From Lamellibrachia satsuma (Eukaryota; Annelida; Polychaeta; Sabellida; Siboglinidae): DNA of 64,000 nt. The first letter of the stretch is position 1. The number at the start of each line of letters is the position of its first letter. The stretch covers positions 6,909,001 through 6,973,000 of the forward strand of contig BSQZ01000005.1 in assembly GCA_033239005.1 (NCBI GenBank). The letters are read 5' to 3'. The position numbers were made by a program, and so were the translations under genes. Positions 47,289-59,239 of the stretch are shown here, piece after piece. The notes under the pieces are model-generated. The model worked only from the letters and a program-made list of their open reading frames with translations. It was not told where the DNA came from and searched no databases.

Positions 47289-50200
47289 ATGACTGCCGGC
47301 AAGAGATAAGACGTTCGGCTAGCGGATGACCAGGTATTTATCATCGTCGAACTGTACCATGAGCACGAATGTTTATGGAACATTGGTAGCGAGTGCTACC
47401 ATAAGAAGGAGCATCGTCAGACAGCACTGCGTGCCATCTGACGATGCTACCATAAGAAGGAGCATCGTCAGACAGCACTGCCACTGCGTGCCATCTCTGT
47501 GGAGATGGAAAATAGAACGAACAACGTTTTGAGCGGCGAGTATCGATGGAAATTAGTTAAGCGAAGAATACTTGTATTATCGCCCGGCTTTCAAACGTTT
47601 GTCAATACTTATCCCCCAAGCATTACGCCTTAGGAAGCCATCAACTTGATCAAGGCTTATATGGCCAGTGCTTAAACCTGGTTTCTGTAGTGCGAAGCAA
47701 CTTAGTCTTAGAGTGCAGTTATACTGACTCTCCTGGACGGGACACTAGTCCATCGCAGGTACCTTCCAAACAGTGTTTGTACTCATTTGCAGCTGAATAG
47801 ACTGAGGCAAAGTAGGGTAAACGAAATTGCCTAAGCTTCGAAAACTTGAACTCACAACCCTCGAATTTAGAGTCCAACACCTTAACCACTAGACCACGGC
47901 TGCCCCACAACATTGGTAGCGAGTGCTACCATAAGAAGGAGCATCATCAGACAGCACTGCGTGCCATCTCTGCGGAGATGGAAAATAGAACGAACAAGGT
48001 TTTGAGCGGCGAGTATCAATGGAAATTAGTTAAGCGAAGAATACTTGTATTATCGCCAGGCTTTCAAACGTTTGTCAATACTTATAAAGCGTAAATATTT
48101 ATGATCATGTACACATGAAATTAGTAATACATAGCCAATCGCCAGTTACAAAGGGTCAGAATAGATGACATCTATCGCATCCATTTATCTACCATATTAT
48201 CGCATTTATCTGACATAGCCCCTTTTAAGACTACACAGTCATTGACACTGTCACTGATAGTCGACATGCAGGCCCCTATCACCTACATGTCATGATATGA
48301 CATACTGGTGCCAGTGGTGTGGGCACAAATCCTGCGTCCTAATGGTTTATGCTGTTTTAGCAAAAACCTAAACAAATGTCTGAAATTTCATGATTTTTGC
48401 ATAAATGCATACCTTATGGCTTATAGTCTTTTTCAATTTCCATTTGATTTTTCTCAACAAATAATCCCACACTAAAAAAACATTCATTTACGAACCAACA
48501 TATTAAGAACCTATAGACAATGCGAATCAAATAACCTTGTTTCTCAAAAAGTCACTTTATAACAGTTTGCTTAAATTTTAGCAATAAATAAAAACACTAC
48601 TGAAGATATATCAACAAATGATGCATCATTTCATAGTTTTGCAACATAGTACCCGCTTTGCCTTGGCAGGTCATATTTTGTACACTTAAACCTATGTTTA
48701 AGTTTACAGTACGATATGTGTAACATGAAATGGTTGGTGCATGTTTTGTAAATAATTTTGTTTAATTTTCCCCTTACCTTGTCTTCACAACATAGTACAG
48801 AAAAATCCATTTCTCTCAAGCTAAAGAGTGCCTGATCAGCTTGTAAATGAGCTGATGTCATGTAATGCAAGTGACGTTAATGCGAGTCATGCAAGTTTTT
48901 GGTAACATTTCAATAAAGTAATTGTGTTTTTGAAACCCTATTTATATTTGATCCATTCAAGGGTATTGATTGTTTTCTGTCATTTATACTTTGAGTTTGA
49001 GGAGAAATTTGACATGCATCAGGGTAGGTTTTTGTGTTTTCCTTTTGCTATAACACGAGTCACGTTACAATTATGTCTATAAAACTGTGTTATGTAATCA
49101 ATTTATTATTTGATGATTTAATTTAATACACAATGCCAATACGTTCCTCTTCACAGATGAGTTTTAACATTTTTTTCTACAGCTACAGCTTTCTACGACA
49201 TTCAGCAGAAGTGTCGCAACCTCAGAACCTGCTACACGAGAAAACGAAGAAAGATAGAAGCATGTTCGAAGAGCGGGACATGAACAGATGCTGAGTATAC
49301 CAGCACCTTGCCGTTCTATGCAGCACTTGATGCTTTTCTCAGACCTCAAATTGGAAATTATGCAAAGCAATGCATGCATTTGTGACAACAGTGCATTTCT
49401 GAGGTGACAAATCAATGTACTTATCCAATACTCGGAATCGGTTAACAAGAATGCCAAATGCATTCTCTGACACTCTGCGTGCACGGCTAAGTCGGTAATT
49501 GTATATCCGTTCATAATCAGTAAGGACTTTGGCAGGGTAGGGCTTCATTAAGAAAGGTTTAAGTGGAAATGCCTCATCGCCTATGATTACGAATGGAATA
49601 TCATTCACTCTACCTGGGAGAGATTGCGGAGGAGGAATGTGGAGGGTGTCGTTTTCCACAGCTGCTGCAATTTCAGACTTGGCATATACACCAGCATCAC
49701 AAGCACGGCCATTTGACCCAACATCAACAAGAATGAATTTGTAATTGGCATCAACCACAGCTAACAGCACAATGCTATAGAATTGCTTGTAGTTGTGGTA
49801 CACTAATCCACTGTGAGGTGGTGCACGAATGGCGACATGCTTTTGGTCTATTGCCCCAATGCAGTTCGGAAAGTGCCATTTGTTATAGAAGTCTTCTGCT
49901 ATGACTAGCCATTCTTCTTCAGTAGAAGGTACCTGTGAAAGAAATGTGATTTACTATTACCACATGCAATAACATAATTACTGTTTTTCAGGATACCTGT
50001 GTCAATGAGCCAGTCACACTGGTACGATCAACATCACCATCAACATAACCGGCAGCCTCTGCTTCGACATCATCTACACCACCACCAGCCACAGCATCAA
50101 CATCGGCATCAACACCAGATCTGTATGATGCCTCACTCCCAGAGATACCTGCCTCTACAAAGCAAAAACGGGAAGAGACATTGATGGAAAATGCTGGGAA

Positions 50201-50372
50201 AACACTGAGTGCCATCACCTCATACATGGCATCCAGACGTACCCAACCAACCCAGGAAAGTCCATCATTGACTTTTGCGAGACATCTAGCGCATGAGCTG
50301 GATGCGATTCGCAGTGTGCGTCTGCAGCTGCAGCAGTGTTTGTTCGAGGCACAACTGTCTGAGATGGACTGA
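47289..50372 (+). pseudogene. MADF/BESS-like second protein of the Harbinger element, disrupted
   Basis: The first exon region (47289-47590) encodes 'DDQVFIIVELYHEHECLWN...CYHKKEHRQTALRAI', a MADF DNA-binding domain start. It contains a stop at 47307-47309 and an internal 50-bp tandem duplication (47395/47445) that adds a TGA and shifts the frame. The same exon part is repeated at 47912-48092 without that duplication. A C-terminal exon after the acceptor TTTTTCAG (49984-49991) ends 'FARHLAHELDAIRSVRLQLQ...' at 50372, resembling the C-terminal helix of Harbinger Myb-like proteins, but carries a TAA at 50046. In active elements this protein brings transposase to the nucleus and the DNA ends. 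This copy is probably dead. Confidence 0.65.
47712..47911 (-). mobile_element. tRNA-derived SINE (family S2) inside the Harbinger MADF region
   Basis: The minus strand begins GGGGCAGCCGTGGTCTAGTG, with A-box TGGTCTAGTGG, then GGGTTGTGAGTTCAAG as a B-box region. The body follows (CAATTTCG, TTTACCCTACTTTGCCTC, CAGCTGCAAATGAGTAC) and ends near GCGATGGACTAGTGTCCCGT and CCAGGAGAGTC. The head is unlike S1. It separates two copies of a MADF exon fragment. Confidence 0.8.
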
Positions 50373-51937
50373 TATTGAGTTTCTTTTAATTACATGTAAT
50401 TATTGTTTCAAATGCTGTTTCAGTTTTAATTTAAATGCATTGTTTGTTGTTGATTAGTTTTGGTGTGCATTTTGTTCTCCATACACTGGTGTAAGCTTGT
50501 TTAATTTATTATTACTAAGGATGTTCCACATTTGTTTCAATTCTTGTGCTGTATTGTTATATTTATGTTTAATTATGATTTATAAATTCAAGTTATTAAT
50601 AGTTTATTTACAAACGTTTTTAAGTGTTCCATGGTGTTCATGCAACATGTAATATGGATAATGTATATATAATTTAAGGTATTTTGTTAACATTATTCCT
50701 TTATTACTGAAGTATTTTCTTGTCTTTGTTTAAATAATGTTATTGTTTAATACTTTATTGACAAATTTTTTTTATTTGTTTTCTTACAATTGTTTCATGA
50801 TGTTACTGTTATGTGTAAATGTAATTTATTTTATTTCATTCTGAACATTGTTTTCATTTGTGATGCTATATTGGATGAATAATTGTATATAATTATATTA
50901 CATTAATCCTTGTAATTACAACAGTATAACATTGAATTTATTATATACCTGATTGGATATGTTTCATACAATTCTCACAACTTGCCATGAATGTATAATT
51001 TAAGTTTCTTTCATTCTGGATGTTCCAGGTATGTAATTAGTTCTAAAGATATTATTTACAATGTAGTTATTGAAATTGTTATGAATCATAAGTGTGAGTA
51101 ATACATGTGTAAATGCAATATCTTTGTACGATATACCAACGTCATGTTTAAATAAATAATTTATAATTGTGCATAATATTTATTTTACATTGTTCTTTGA
51201 TTACTATAACCTTTAAGTAGTCTTCTTTCATGACCTGGTATATGGCTTCGCATGTCTCAGGAATGATATATGAAATAGCTGATGTTGAGATACGATAAAG
51301 ATATTCGAGCGACTGGTAGCTGTCACCTGACACACATTAATTACAATGAAAAATACTATTGCTATTAAATCATAGCTCGTATCCAAACCTAACAACCGTC
51401 AACCCATATAGGGTATGGAATATAGTCAATACACACTATACAACAACAATTTGGTGCATGCATATGGAAACAAAGTGATAATATATGTAAAAAATGGTTA
51501 TCATGTTTGTAAATGTTATCGTCGATCTACCATAGATGGGGGCTGCGTATATGATATCAACTTTTAAGATAAGCTAAGTATGTACGCACTACAAAACAGA
51601 AGCCAACATACATACCAGACGCCAAAAATCTTAATGTTATGGCAAGTCGTTCAGGTGGAGAAATGCTTTCCCGCATACTAGTGTCTCGATGATAGGGGTA
51701 ACTTTCGCCAGCAGTTCCTAAAATTGAGGAAGTTGCATCCTCAAGAATTTTTTGAGGGCTGCCGGGTCTTCTGACTAGTTCCTTCAGGAGGCAGTGGTAT
51801 GCTCCAGACATTTGTCTCCGTCGCAACCATGGTCGTGTCCAGCATCTTCTCTTTCTCTTCGTCTGGCGACAAGAAATCAACGCACACACAGCGGCGACAG
51901 CCAAAAGTCCTTCGTCGCTGTCGCACATGGCGTCCAT
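49339..51937 (-). CDS. PIF/Harbinger transposase (HARBI1-like DDE nuclease), 3 exons, apparently intact
   Basis: Exons on the minus strand: 51937-51616, 51326-51211 and 49932-49339. The donors are GTATGT and GTTATA, the acceptors GTGTGTCAG and CTTTCACAG. Joined, they encode about 343 residues, close to the ~350 of HARBI1-type proteins, with no internal stop. Exon 1 has 'RRCWTRPWLRRRQMSGAYH' and 'SPPERLAITLRFLASG'. Exon 2 has 'DSYQSLEYLYRISTSAISYI' and '...EDYLK'. Exon 3 has 'FPNCIGAIDQKHVAI' (first Asp), 'VDVGSNGRACDAGVY' (second Asp), 'IIGDEAFPLKPFLMKPY', 'YNYRLSRARRVSENAFGIL' (Glu) and 'ALHNF'. The catalytic DDE triad is therefore present. The start could also be the upstream Met at 51973. 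Intron 2 contains the C-terminal exon of the opposite-strand MADF gene. Confidence 0.85.
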
Positions 51938-52061
51938 ACCAACTGTCGCACATGGCGTCCATACCAACTGCATTGATCGATACACTTTACTCACTGCGGT
52001 CACGTGACTTTTCGTGTTGCATGCAACAACGTTGCATCGTGTATACATGCGACCCTGTAGG

Positions 52062-52503
52062 CAAAGTCAATCGCCCTACAATGTTTTTCTATCTGGCTGT
52101 TGCTACTAGTACGGCGAAGATCTCGCCCGGCCGAAACGTAAGTATTTTCATGAAACGTGAAACCTTACAAAAACGCCATAAACAGAGCAATAAACACGTC
52201 TTTCGTGTCTGTATGCATTCTTATATGTATATCACTAAAGTTACCTGACAGTAACCATGTAAAAGTGTGAAATCATTACCTTTTTGTCAGAACGCATGTG
52301 CTTGTCAAGGTTTGTATATAACCGGATGTTGTTGTGAGCGAGATTAGCAAGCGGGATTTCCATAGATTTATATAAGGTCACGCTAAGAATTGCCGTCTGC
52401 TGGCCATAGAGTTACATCATTAATAATGCCCCTATAAACTACTAACTTACTAACGGGTGTTTTATTTATGTCTGTGCTGCTGGCCTCATTCTACACGAAA
52501 TCG
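52062..52503 (-). repeat. Dispersed repeat family R2, copy B (inverted relative to copy A)
   Basis: Minus-strand homolog of 41217-41672. The inner end stops about 20 bp short of the Harbinger right terminus, so the transposon landed at or beside the edge of this repeat. Confidence 0.85.
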
Positions 52504-52558
52504 TGTTTTAATTGGGCTTTTATTTATGCGATTTGTGTTGCTGAGTTAGTACGTGTTC

Positions 52559-52686
52559 CACTAGTGGCGTATCTATGATCTCACAAAGAGGCCAAAAAGG
52601 GAAACAATAAAAAATAAGCCAAAGGGGGCGTGGCGAAACACCCCCGCCCCCCCCCCCCACACACACACCCTAAATACGCCAATGTG
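52559..52686. mobile_element. Short MITE-like element, ~128 bp
   Basis: CACTAGTGGCGTATCTATGA at the left and, reverse complemented, CCACATTGGCGTATTTAGGG at the right share TGGCGTAT and flanking bases. The interior has a poly-C run (52640-52658) and a short CA run. The termini resemble common small DNA elements, but boundaries are tentative. Confidence 0.4.
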
Positions 52687-53092
52687 GTCCACATGCGAAT
52701 AGCTGGGAATACAGTTAATTCATTAGCTATATAAATTACCACATATGTGTGCGTCCATTTAAGTATTGTCCGCAACTTCGCGACGGGGATGGGGGGAAGG
52801 GGGTGATCCCAAGGTCGCTGTTTGTTTCATGATGCGCAGCAGTTCTAGGCTCGATCTGCCATCCATGTGTCAAGTTTTACACGGACATAACGAACGTATC
52901 GTTTGTGCAAACTGTATTAACAAAACAAGCGAATACAAGCCGGGCTCTGAACGCCGGCCAGGTTCACAGGTCGCGATTACCGTAAACTCCCGAACACTAT
53001 GAATTAGCAAATGTTATATTGATTACGACCACGATTAAACAAATAGCAGTGAGTCCGGAACAAGTGACTTTGCAAACGTGTTATGCACAGTT

Positions 53093-56000
53093 CTAGTTGA
53101 GTTTGTTGTCACGTAGACGCCGAGGGACATAACGGGTGCGCTGGGGTCGTTCTTGCGGTGGTGTCTCGCGAGGAGTTGTGGAGGCCCCGGACGGCGAGAT
53201 GAGTCTGCTGCCTGCCGCATCATTCCAACCGCTGTCCGGACTCTGCAGGTCTACAATTGGTGTAGACGGCGCTGTCGTCTCTGTGGGAGCTGCGCTTTCT
53301 CCCCCACTCATCTTATTTTCAGAAACCGGAAGTGGATCAAGCATCTTTTTGAAGCGAGAAGTATTGCGACGAACCGTGTGGTTGTCATCGGCTGCGCTGA
53401 TAGCCGTGCCTTGTATATCTGTGACGACCATGGGTTTGTGACTGAATGGACTGAGTCGACAGCTTATATGACCTCTTGTCGTTCCTCATGAGGACCGTGT
53501 CTCCGACCTGCAAGTCATTGTGAGCAGCTCTGTTTCTCTTGTCAGCGTATGTTTTCTGGCACAGTTTTGCCTGTTTGTCGTTCACTCGTGCTGCAGCACG
53601 AACTGCCCTGTTGTCGTGAGTGTCCTTCGTTGATATGCACGAAAGTTTGGTCCCAGGTTCCCAGCCAAGTAGCAAGAGGTGTGGACTAAACTTTGTAGAC
53701 GTGTTGGGCGTGGCCCTGTAATGTCGTAAGAACTGGTACATTTCCTGTTTCCAGTTTTTCTGCTTTTCTGATCGCTTTCATCAGCGGCTTGTGCATTGCC
53801 TCGTGGCCAGCACTCTGTCACTCTCCTATGACGAAAACCACTGTGCTTAGCGAATGAGGCAAATACATCAGAGTTGAACGGTGCCCCATTATCCGATTTG
53901 ATGACGTCGGGGATTCCAAACATTGCCAGTATGTTGTCAAGCATTATGATGACCGTGTTTGCTGACACCGAACGAATGATCTCTACTATCGGGTATCTGG
54001 AGTATTCATCCACCAAAACCATGAGTTCTCCTCCCGATGCAAGGGGCCAAGGAAGTCCATACTTAGATGTTTCCACGCTGCAGGTGGCATATACGACATC
54101 TGCATTGGCTCAATGTGAGGGTTACCGTTGTACGTGCATTGGAAGGCGAAACAGTGACGCACTGCTGTCTCCACCATGTCGTTCATTTTCGGCAAACCAC
54201 ACCTTTCACCTTAAGAGCTCTTTTTTGACAATACCTTGATGGCCTTCATGCGAAAGTGCCACCACTTGGTTCCTCAGAGATGCAGGGATGACCACGTTTG
54301 TTCCACGTAGTAATGTGTTGTCATCAGTGACAGTCAGTTCTTTTCGGACGTTGTAGAACTCTCGCATCATTGGATCACCAGATTTGCGGATCTCCAACCA
54401 GCGTCCATTTCTGCAAAGAGTGATTATGCTCCGCATGATGTCATCTGCACCAGTGGCACGTTTGACATCCTCTATCTTCATGACGCGTGGTATACTGGAC
54501 GGTGCTATGAAGTTTACGTAATCTTCAGCCATTTTCTGGTGTCTGCGAGTCCCCGCTATAGTTATCGGGTTCCTGGACATGTAGTCTTTTGGTTTTTTAT
54601 TTCCGGGTATGTATCTCAGAACGAAGTCGAATACCCCATCGCTCAATGCGCAGTGGCGGCCTGGCTCGTGATCAGTGATGATTGTGAACTGCGGATCTCC
54701 TTGCAGGTACTGGTCAAAGTGCTCGCAGGCCCACACTACATCCACAGCTTCGCGTTCAGTTGGACTACAGCGGCTTTCAACGTCTGAGAGGGAAGGACTT
54801 GCAAAGGCAATTGCACGGCTGTCTTGGATCAGTATGCTGCCTAGGCCTGTCGGGCTTGCATCGACTATGAGCGATGTCGTTTTCTTCACATCAAAGTAGG
54901 CACACAGGTATCTTCGATGAACATGTCTCTGAGCGCGGTAAACGCCGCGTCTTGTTCGCTTGACCATAGCCAGTCGACATCCTTCTTAGTGAGGCATCTC
55001 AGGGGTTCGCTGATGATGGCACAGTCTTTGATGAATCTCGATAAGTAGTTCATTTCCGCTATCTAATACGTCGCCGCCAGATCGCCCTTCTTTCCGAGAA
55101 TCAACCATTGTACAGGCATTAATCGTGCCAGAAAGTCCTTGCAACGAAAGTATTACCAAAGAAAAATCAAATCACTTGAGAACGAACATCCGAAACGATG
55201 GTGAAATAGCGTGAAGGAACTTGTAGGGGTAAAGGTAAACTGTGACAATCTACAAGGTCTTGCTAACACACACTGTTCAGGAAACTTCAGTATTCTAGCA
55301 AACGAAATAAGTGACTTCTTTGAGTCTGTGACCAAAGACTTCTCACCACTCTTACCCGTTGATGAGTTCTTACCTCCGGGAGCCGACACGACGGTCCCAG
55401 ATGCCTACATCATCAACGTCGATGAAGTAGCCATATCACTATCACGAATTAAAACACACAAAGCAACCGGCCCGGACGAGATACCCAACTGGATCTTACA
55501 TGACTACGCCGCCATCCTCGCTCCTCTCGTCTGCGCGATATTCAACAGCAGCTTACGGGAAGGAACCGTGCCTGCCCTGTGGAAATCCGCTGACGTTCGA
55601 CCAGTGCCTAAAATTCGACCACCAGCGCTAATTGAGAAAGACCTGCGCCCAATATCTCTCACGCCAGTTTTATCGAAGTGCTTGGAGAAATTCATGTGCA
55701 CGTGGATAATGGACATTACCATGGACCAGATTGATCCTCAGCAATATGGATCAATCAAAGGAACACCAACCGTACACGCACTGGTCGAGCTTGTTCACAA
55801 GTGGAAATACGCGGTTGAGACCCCTGGAACCATAGTACGAATACTTCTCGTCGATTTCAGCAAAGCGTTTGACCGAGTCGACCATCACATTTTAATGACG
55901 AAATGTGCATCACTCGGACTTCCAACTTTTATCACCAAATGGCTGACATCCTTCCTGTGTCAACGCAAACAGAGGGTAAAGATCGGGAGTGTGAAATCGA

Positions 56001-59000
56001 AGTACACCACTGTCAATGCAGGTGTCCCACAAGGCACAATATTTAGACCAATCGGCTTCCTACACCATATTAATGATCTGCAAACAGTATGCGCACATAT
56101 AAAATATGTCGACGATTGCACAATATGGGAAGCTTCTTCATCCTCCGGAATGGACAGCTCACTCCAAGTAGCAGCAGACGAAGTCGGGCAATGGACAGCG
56201 AGTAAAAAATGGCGCTGAACTACGACATGACGAAAGAACTGCGGATATGTTTCAAGAAATCAACTCCGGACATCGCACTGCTAACCATCGACGGTAGACC
56301 AATCCAACAAGTTAACAGCACTCGTCTTCTAGGTGTGACTCTATCTGAAGCTCTGAAGTGGCAATTACACATAGACGAAATCACTACAAAAGCATCGCAA
56401 TGTCTATATTTCATCATCCTTCTCAAAAGAGCCGGCATTGACCCTCACCATCTCATCAACATATACACTTCAATCGTCCGATCGGTATTGGAGTACGCAT
56501 GCCAAGTGTGGCACATGAGCCTTACAAAAAAGCAAACGAGACAGATAGAATACATCTAGAAACGGGCAATGCGGATCATTTTCCAAGATAAGTCGTACAC
56601 CGAAGCCATCACCGCAGCCAATCTACCAACGCTATCAGCCCGGAGGGAGAAGTTGTGTAGAACGCTATTCATAAGCATGCAACAATCTACACATAAATTA
56701 CACCATCTTTTGCCTCCCCTCCGGGAAACTCCGTATACAACTCGAAACAAGAGGACTTACTGTGTGCCGCGTTGCAGAACTGCAAGATTTCAGAACTCTT
56801 TTATACCATATGCTTTAAGACACTGGCAGTAATTATGAACTCATTTATAAATTAGTTACTTTTTACATAATAGTAGTAGGCCATATAATTTATTTTACTA
56901 TAGTATTGCCTGTTTTAATTTATAATTATGTCCTTCATATTTACCTTGTTTATTTACAAACATAACTTTAAACATGATGTACATGCACCTTTCAAGTTTG
57001 TTATATTTTAAGTCATATTTTTGTCTTAATTAATTTATTATCATTGGTTGTTTTACTGTGCCCATTGTATAATTCAACTGCTATAGTTGCCATTTTAATA
57101 AAATTATTATTATTACTATTATTCATAATACCCAGGAAACTCCTCAACTTTGCCACATTTGATGGAGGCGGCAGCTCCTTGAGAGCCTGCATTTTGCTTG
57201 GGTCAGGTGACACGCCGGTTTTGCTGAATATCATTCCGTAGTACTCTGTTGACGGCAGGTTCACCTTACACTTGTCCAAGTTGAGTGTGAGGCCGTTTGT
57301 GTGCAATGCGTCAATAGTATCAGCCAGTGCTTTATCATACATCTCCTGGGCGTGTTCTACTTTCCCGTAGATGATGACGTCATCACTGGTGTTCCCTGTC
57401 GACTCGATGTGGCTGATCAAAATTCTGACGCGTTCCTGGAATATTTCACTTGCTGACGATATCCCAAAGTTCAGTCTTTTGTACCTGTAGAGGCCATTGT
57501 GTGTTCTGAATGTGGTGATATATCTGGATGATGGGTGAAGCTCCAGCTGGTGATAGCCACTGGACAGATCTAGTTTGCTAAATAATGTTGTGCCATTTAG
57601 GTCATGTATGAGAACTCATCTAATGTTGGCATATTATGGCGTTCTCGTATGATCGCCTTGTTAGGCTCACGCATGTCGATACACAGTCGTATGGAACCGT
57701 CCTTCTTTGGAGGGGTGACAATAGGGGACACCCAAGGCGTAGGCTCGCCAACGGGCACCTTCTCGATTGTTTCCTCTTTGAGAAAATCGCAGTTCCTCAT
57801 CCTCAATCTTTGGTCTCATGTGGAAGGGAATTCTCCTTTTTGTAATCGCGACAGGCCGTACAGATTCATCAATGTGTAGTTTAATCTGCACTCCCTTCAG
57901 TTTCCCGATGCCCTTCGTGAGCCCTGGGTACTTGTCTTCCCAATTGGAGCCGATTTTGTTAACAATGTTCACGAGCCCTAACTCCTGAGCTGTGTTGAAG
58001 CCGATCAAAGAGCCATGAGCGCCTTTTATGACGTGGAACCGATGACATTGAATGGCGGACTTTGATTCAAGCTTTACGTCACACACCCCCAGAACGTTTA
58101 GTGGTGTGCCGCCTGCATATGGCATGATTCTCGGCCATATGTGTCTCATCAAAGCCTGCCTTTGAATCATCTCATATGTCCGTTCATCCATCACGATTAC
58201 TGACGCTCCTGCGTCGATCATCTTCTTTGCGTTGATGTTGTTTACGGCGATTACAGTCAATGGTGATTGTCTTGCAGTCGTTTTATTCGTTGGCCGATTG
58301 TGCATCGTCCATGCATATTCATCTTCGCTCAAGTCGCCAAGTGGATGTTGTGTGCGCGAGTCTGGTTCGACCTGTCGCACATGTTTGTTTTCACGTTTTT
58401 TTTTCTCCTCCAAACTTTCTCGAAATGGTTTGTTTTGCGACAGAAGTTGCAGGTCTCCCCATTTGCTGGACATATTCCGTCAGTGTGACTCTTGAACCCG
58501 CACTGCTGGCAGGGTGTTCCATTTGGTAGTTTTTGTTGGCGGTTTTGCACACTCATTTGAACTTGTTGGTTTCTGCGCCATTTTGTGTTGGTGCTGGGAT
58601 AGTTGTCGAAATTTCCCTTGTTAGATTCAACGTATCTGGATTTACCGACTTTGTTTACCACTTCTGGACGAATGACCTTACTCTGTGACCTTGCATGTTC
58701 TGCAGCTCGACACATGTCGATTGTCGTCTCTAGCGATATATTACGCTGCTTTAGAAGAGCCTCTTGGACACCGCGGTCGTATACACCTAGGACGATTATG
58801 TCGCGTAGTGTTGCATTTCTGCACGCATCACAGAAATTGCAGGACTTGATAAGAACCCTGATGGCTGCTAGGAACTGTTCAAATGTATCACTGTGTTGTC
58901 GATTTCTGTTATGGAACACAAATTTCTCATAACATTCGATGATCTCCCCAACTGCAAAGCTGTCAAATTTGGCCAAGATTTCAGCCACCGATCGTGAGTC

Positions 59001-59231
59001 GTCTTCTGTTTCGAACGTATACCCAGTATATCTTCAATGCGGCATCTCCAATCGTGTGCAGTAGCAATGCGACCTGATAATCCGCCGGCTGTTTCTGGAG
59101 TTGCGTTATTGTAGCATAGTTCTCCCACTTTTGTTTGAATATCTTCCAGTTGTCTGTAGGGTTAAAGTCAAGATCTACCGGTGCCGGTGGACGTATTCCG
59201 TGTACGGGCGGCCTTGGTTATCGTCGGACAT
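53093..59231 (-). mobile_element. Decayed Ty3/Gypsy (Mag-like) retrotransposon, gag-pol remnant
   Basis: On the minus strand, the likely gag start ATG is at 59231. Gag follows with zinc knuckles 'CQQCGFKSHTDGIC' and 'CNFCRKTNHFEKV' (second knuckle lacks its last Cys). Next is a protease-like 'MIDAGASVIVMD', with Ala where DTG/DSG is expected. RT follows ('PWVSPIVTPPKKDGSIRLC', 'NTSDDVIIYG' as the DD motif, near 57370), then RNase H ('LIVDASPTGLGSIL', 54880-54840; 'ITDHEP'). The integrase has 'MDFLGPL', 'VLVDEYSRYPIVEIIRS' and 'KSDNGAPFNS', with a frameshift near 53800 where the catalytic Glu should be. A C-terminal 'VGDTVLMRNDKR' closes pol. Several frame breaks and a 2-kb LINE insertion make it non-functional. 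No flanking LTR pair or env was recognised. It is an old endogenous copy. Confidence 0.88.
55060..57125 (+). mobile_element. Jockey-superfamily LINE inserted in the Gypsy RT, opposite orientation
   Basis: It starts near 55060 with degenerate linker sequence ('NRARKSLQRKYY', 'LENEHPKRW' then a stop at 55206-55208). A 335-codon RT frame follows (55211-56218): 'KTHKATGPDEIPNWIL', 'ADVRPVPKI', 'DLRPISLTPVLSK', 'RILLVDFSKAFDRVDH' (motif A), 'NAGVPQGTIFRPIGF' (motif B, altered) and 'IKYVDDCTIWE' (YVDD). A frame change near 56215 leads to 'LLGVTLSEALKWQLH' and 'RSVLEYACQVWH'; a stop near 56560 precedes 'RIIFQDKSYTEAITAANLPT'. The 3' end is an ATT/TTA microsatellite (57096-57125). Gypsy RT similarity breaks at 'LRSFLGI' on one side and resumes at 'NYLSRFIKD' on the other, which dates this insertion after the Gypsy one. 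Confidence 0.88.
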
Positions 59232-59239
59232 TTCTAAGT

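Larger units (their letters stand above)
47036..52041. mobile_element. PIF/Harbinger DNA transposon, ~5.0 kb, with terminal inverted repeats
   Basis: The left end (47036) reads CACTATGCAACGCGGTTGC then ATGCGACA. The right end (52041), reverse complemented, reads CACGATGCAACGTTGTTGC then ATGCAACA, so about 23 of 27 terminal positions match. Between them lie the two genes expected of the superfamily: a DDE transposase (minus) and a MADF/Myb-like protein (plus). The flanks are TTA on the left and TAT on the right, so the expected 3-bp TWA duplication is not exact. It sits 115 bp upstream of the PCCB start codon. Confidence 0.85.

Noticed and set aside
47846..48094. Stand-alone host gene with a DNA-binding domain
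   Set aside because: It is a partial duplicate of the Harbinger MADF exon fused by chance to SINE sequence.
52700..53092. 3' LTR of the Gypsy element
   Set aside because: Compared by eye with 59240-59900, no repeated terminal segment was visible; LTRs may be lost or too diverged.
53986..54239. Plus-strand frames across the Gypsy integrase region
   Set aside because: They are shadows of the minus-strand integrase, which has clear conserved motifs.
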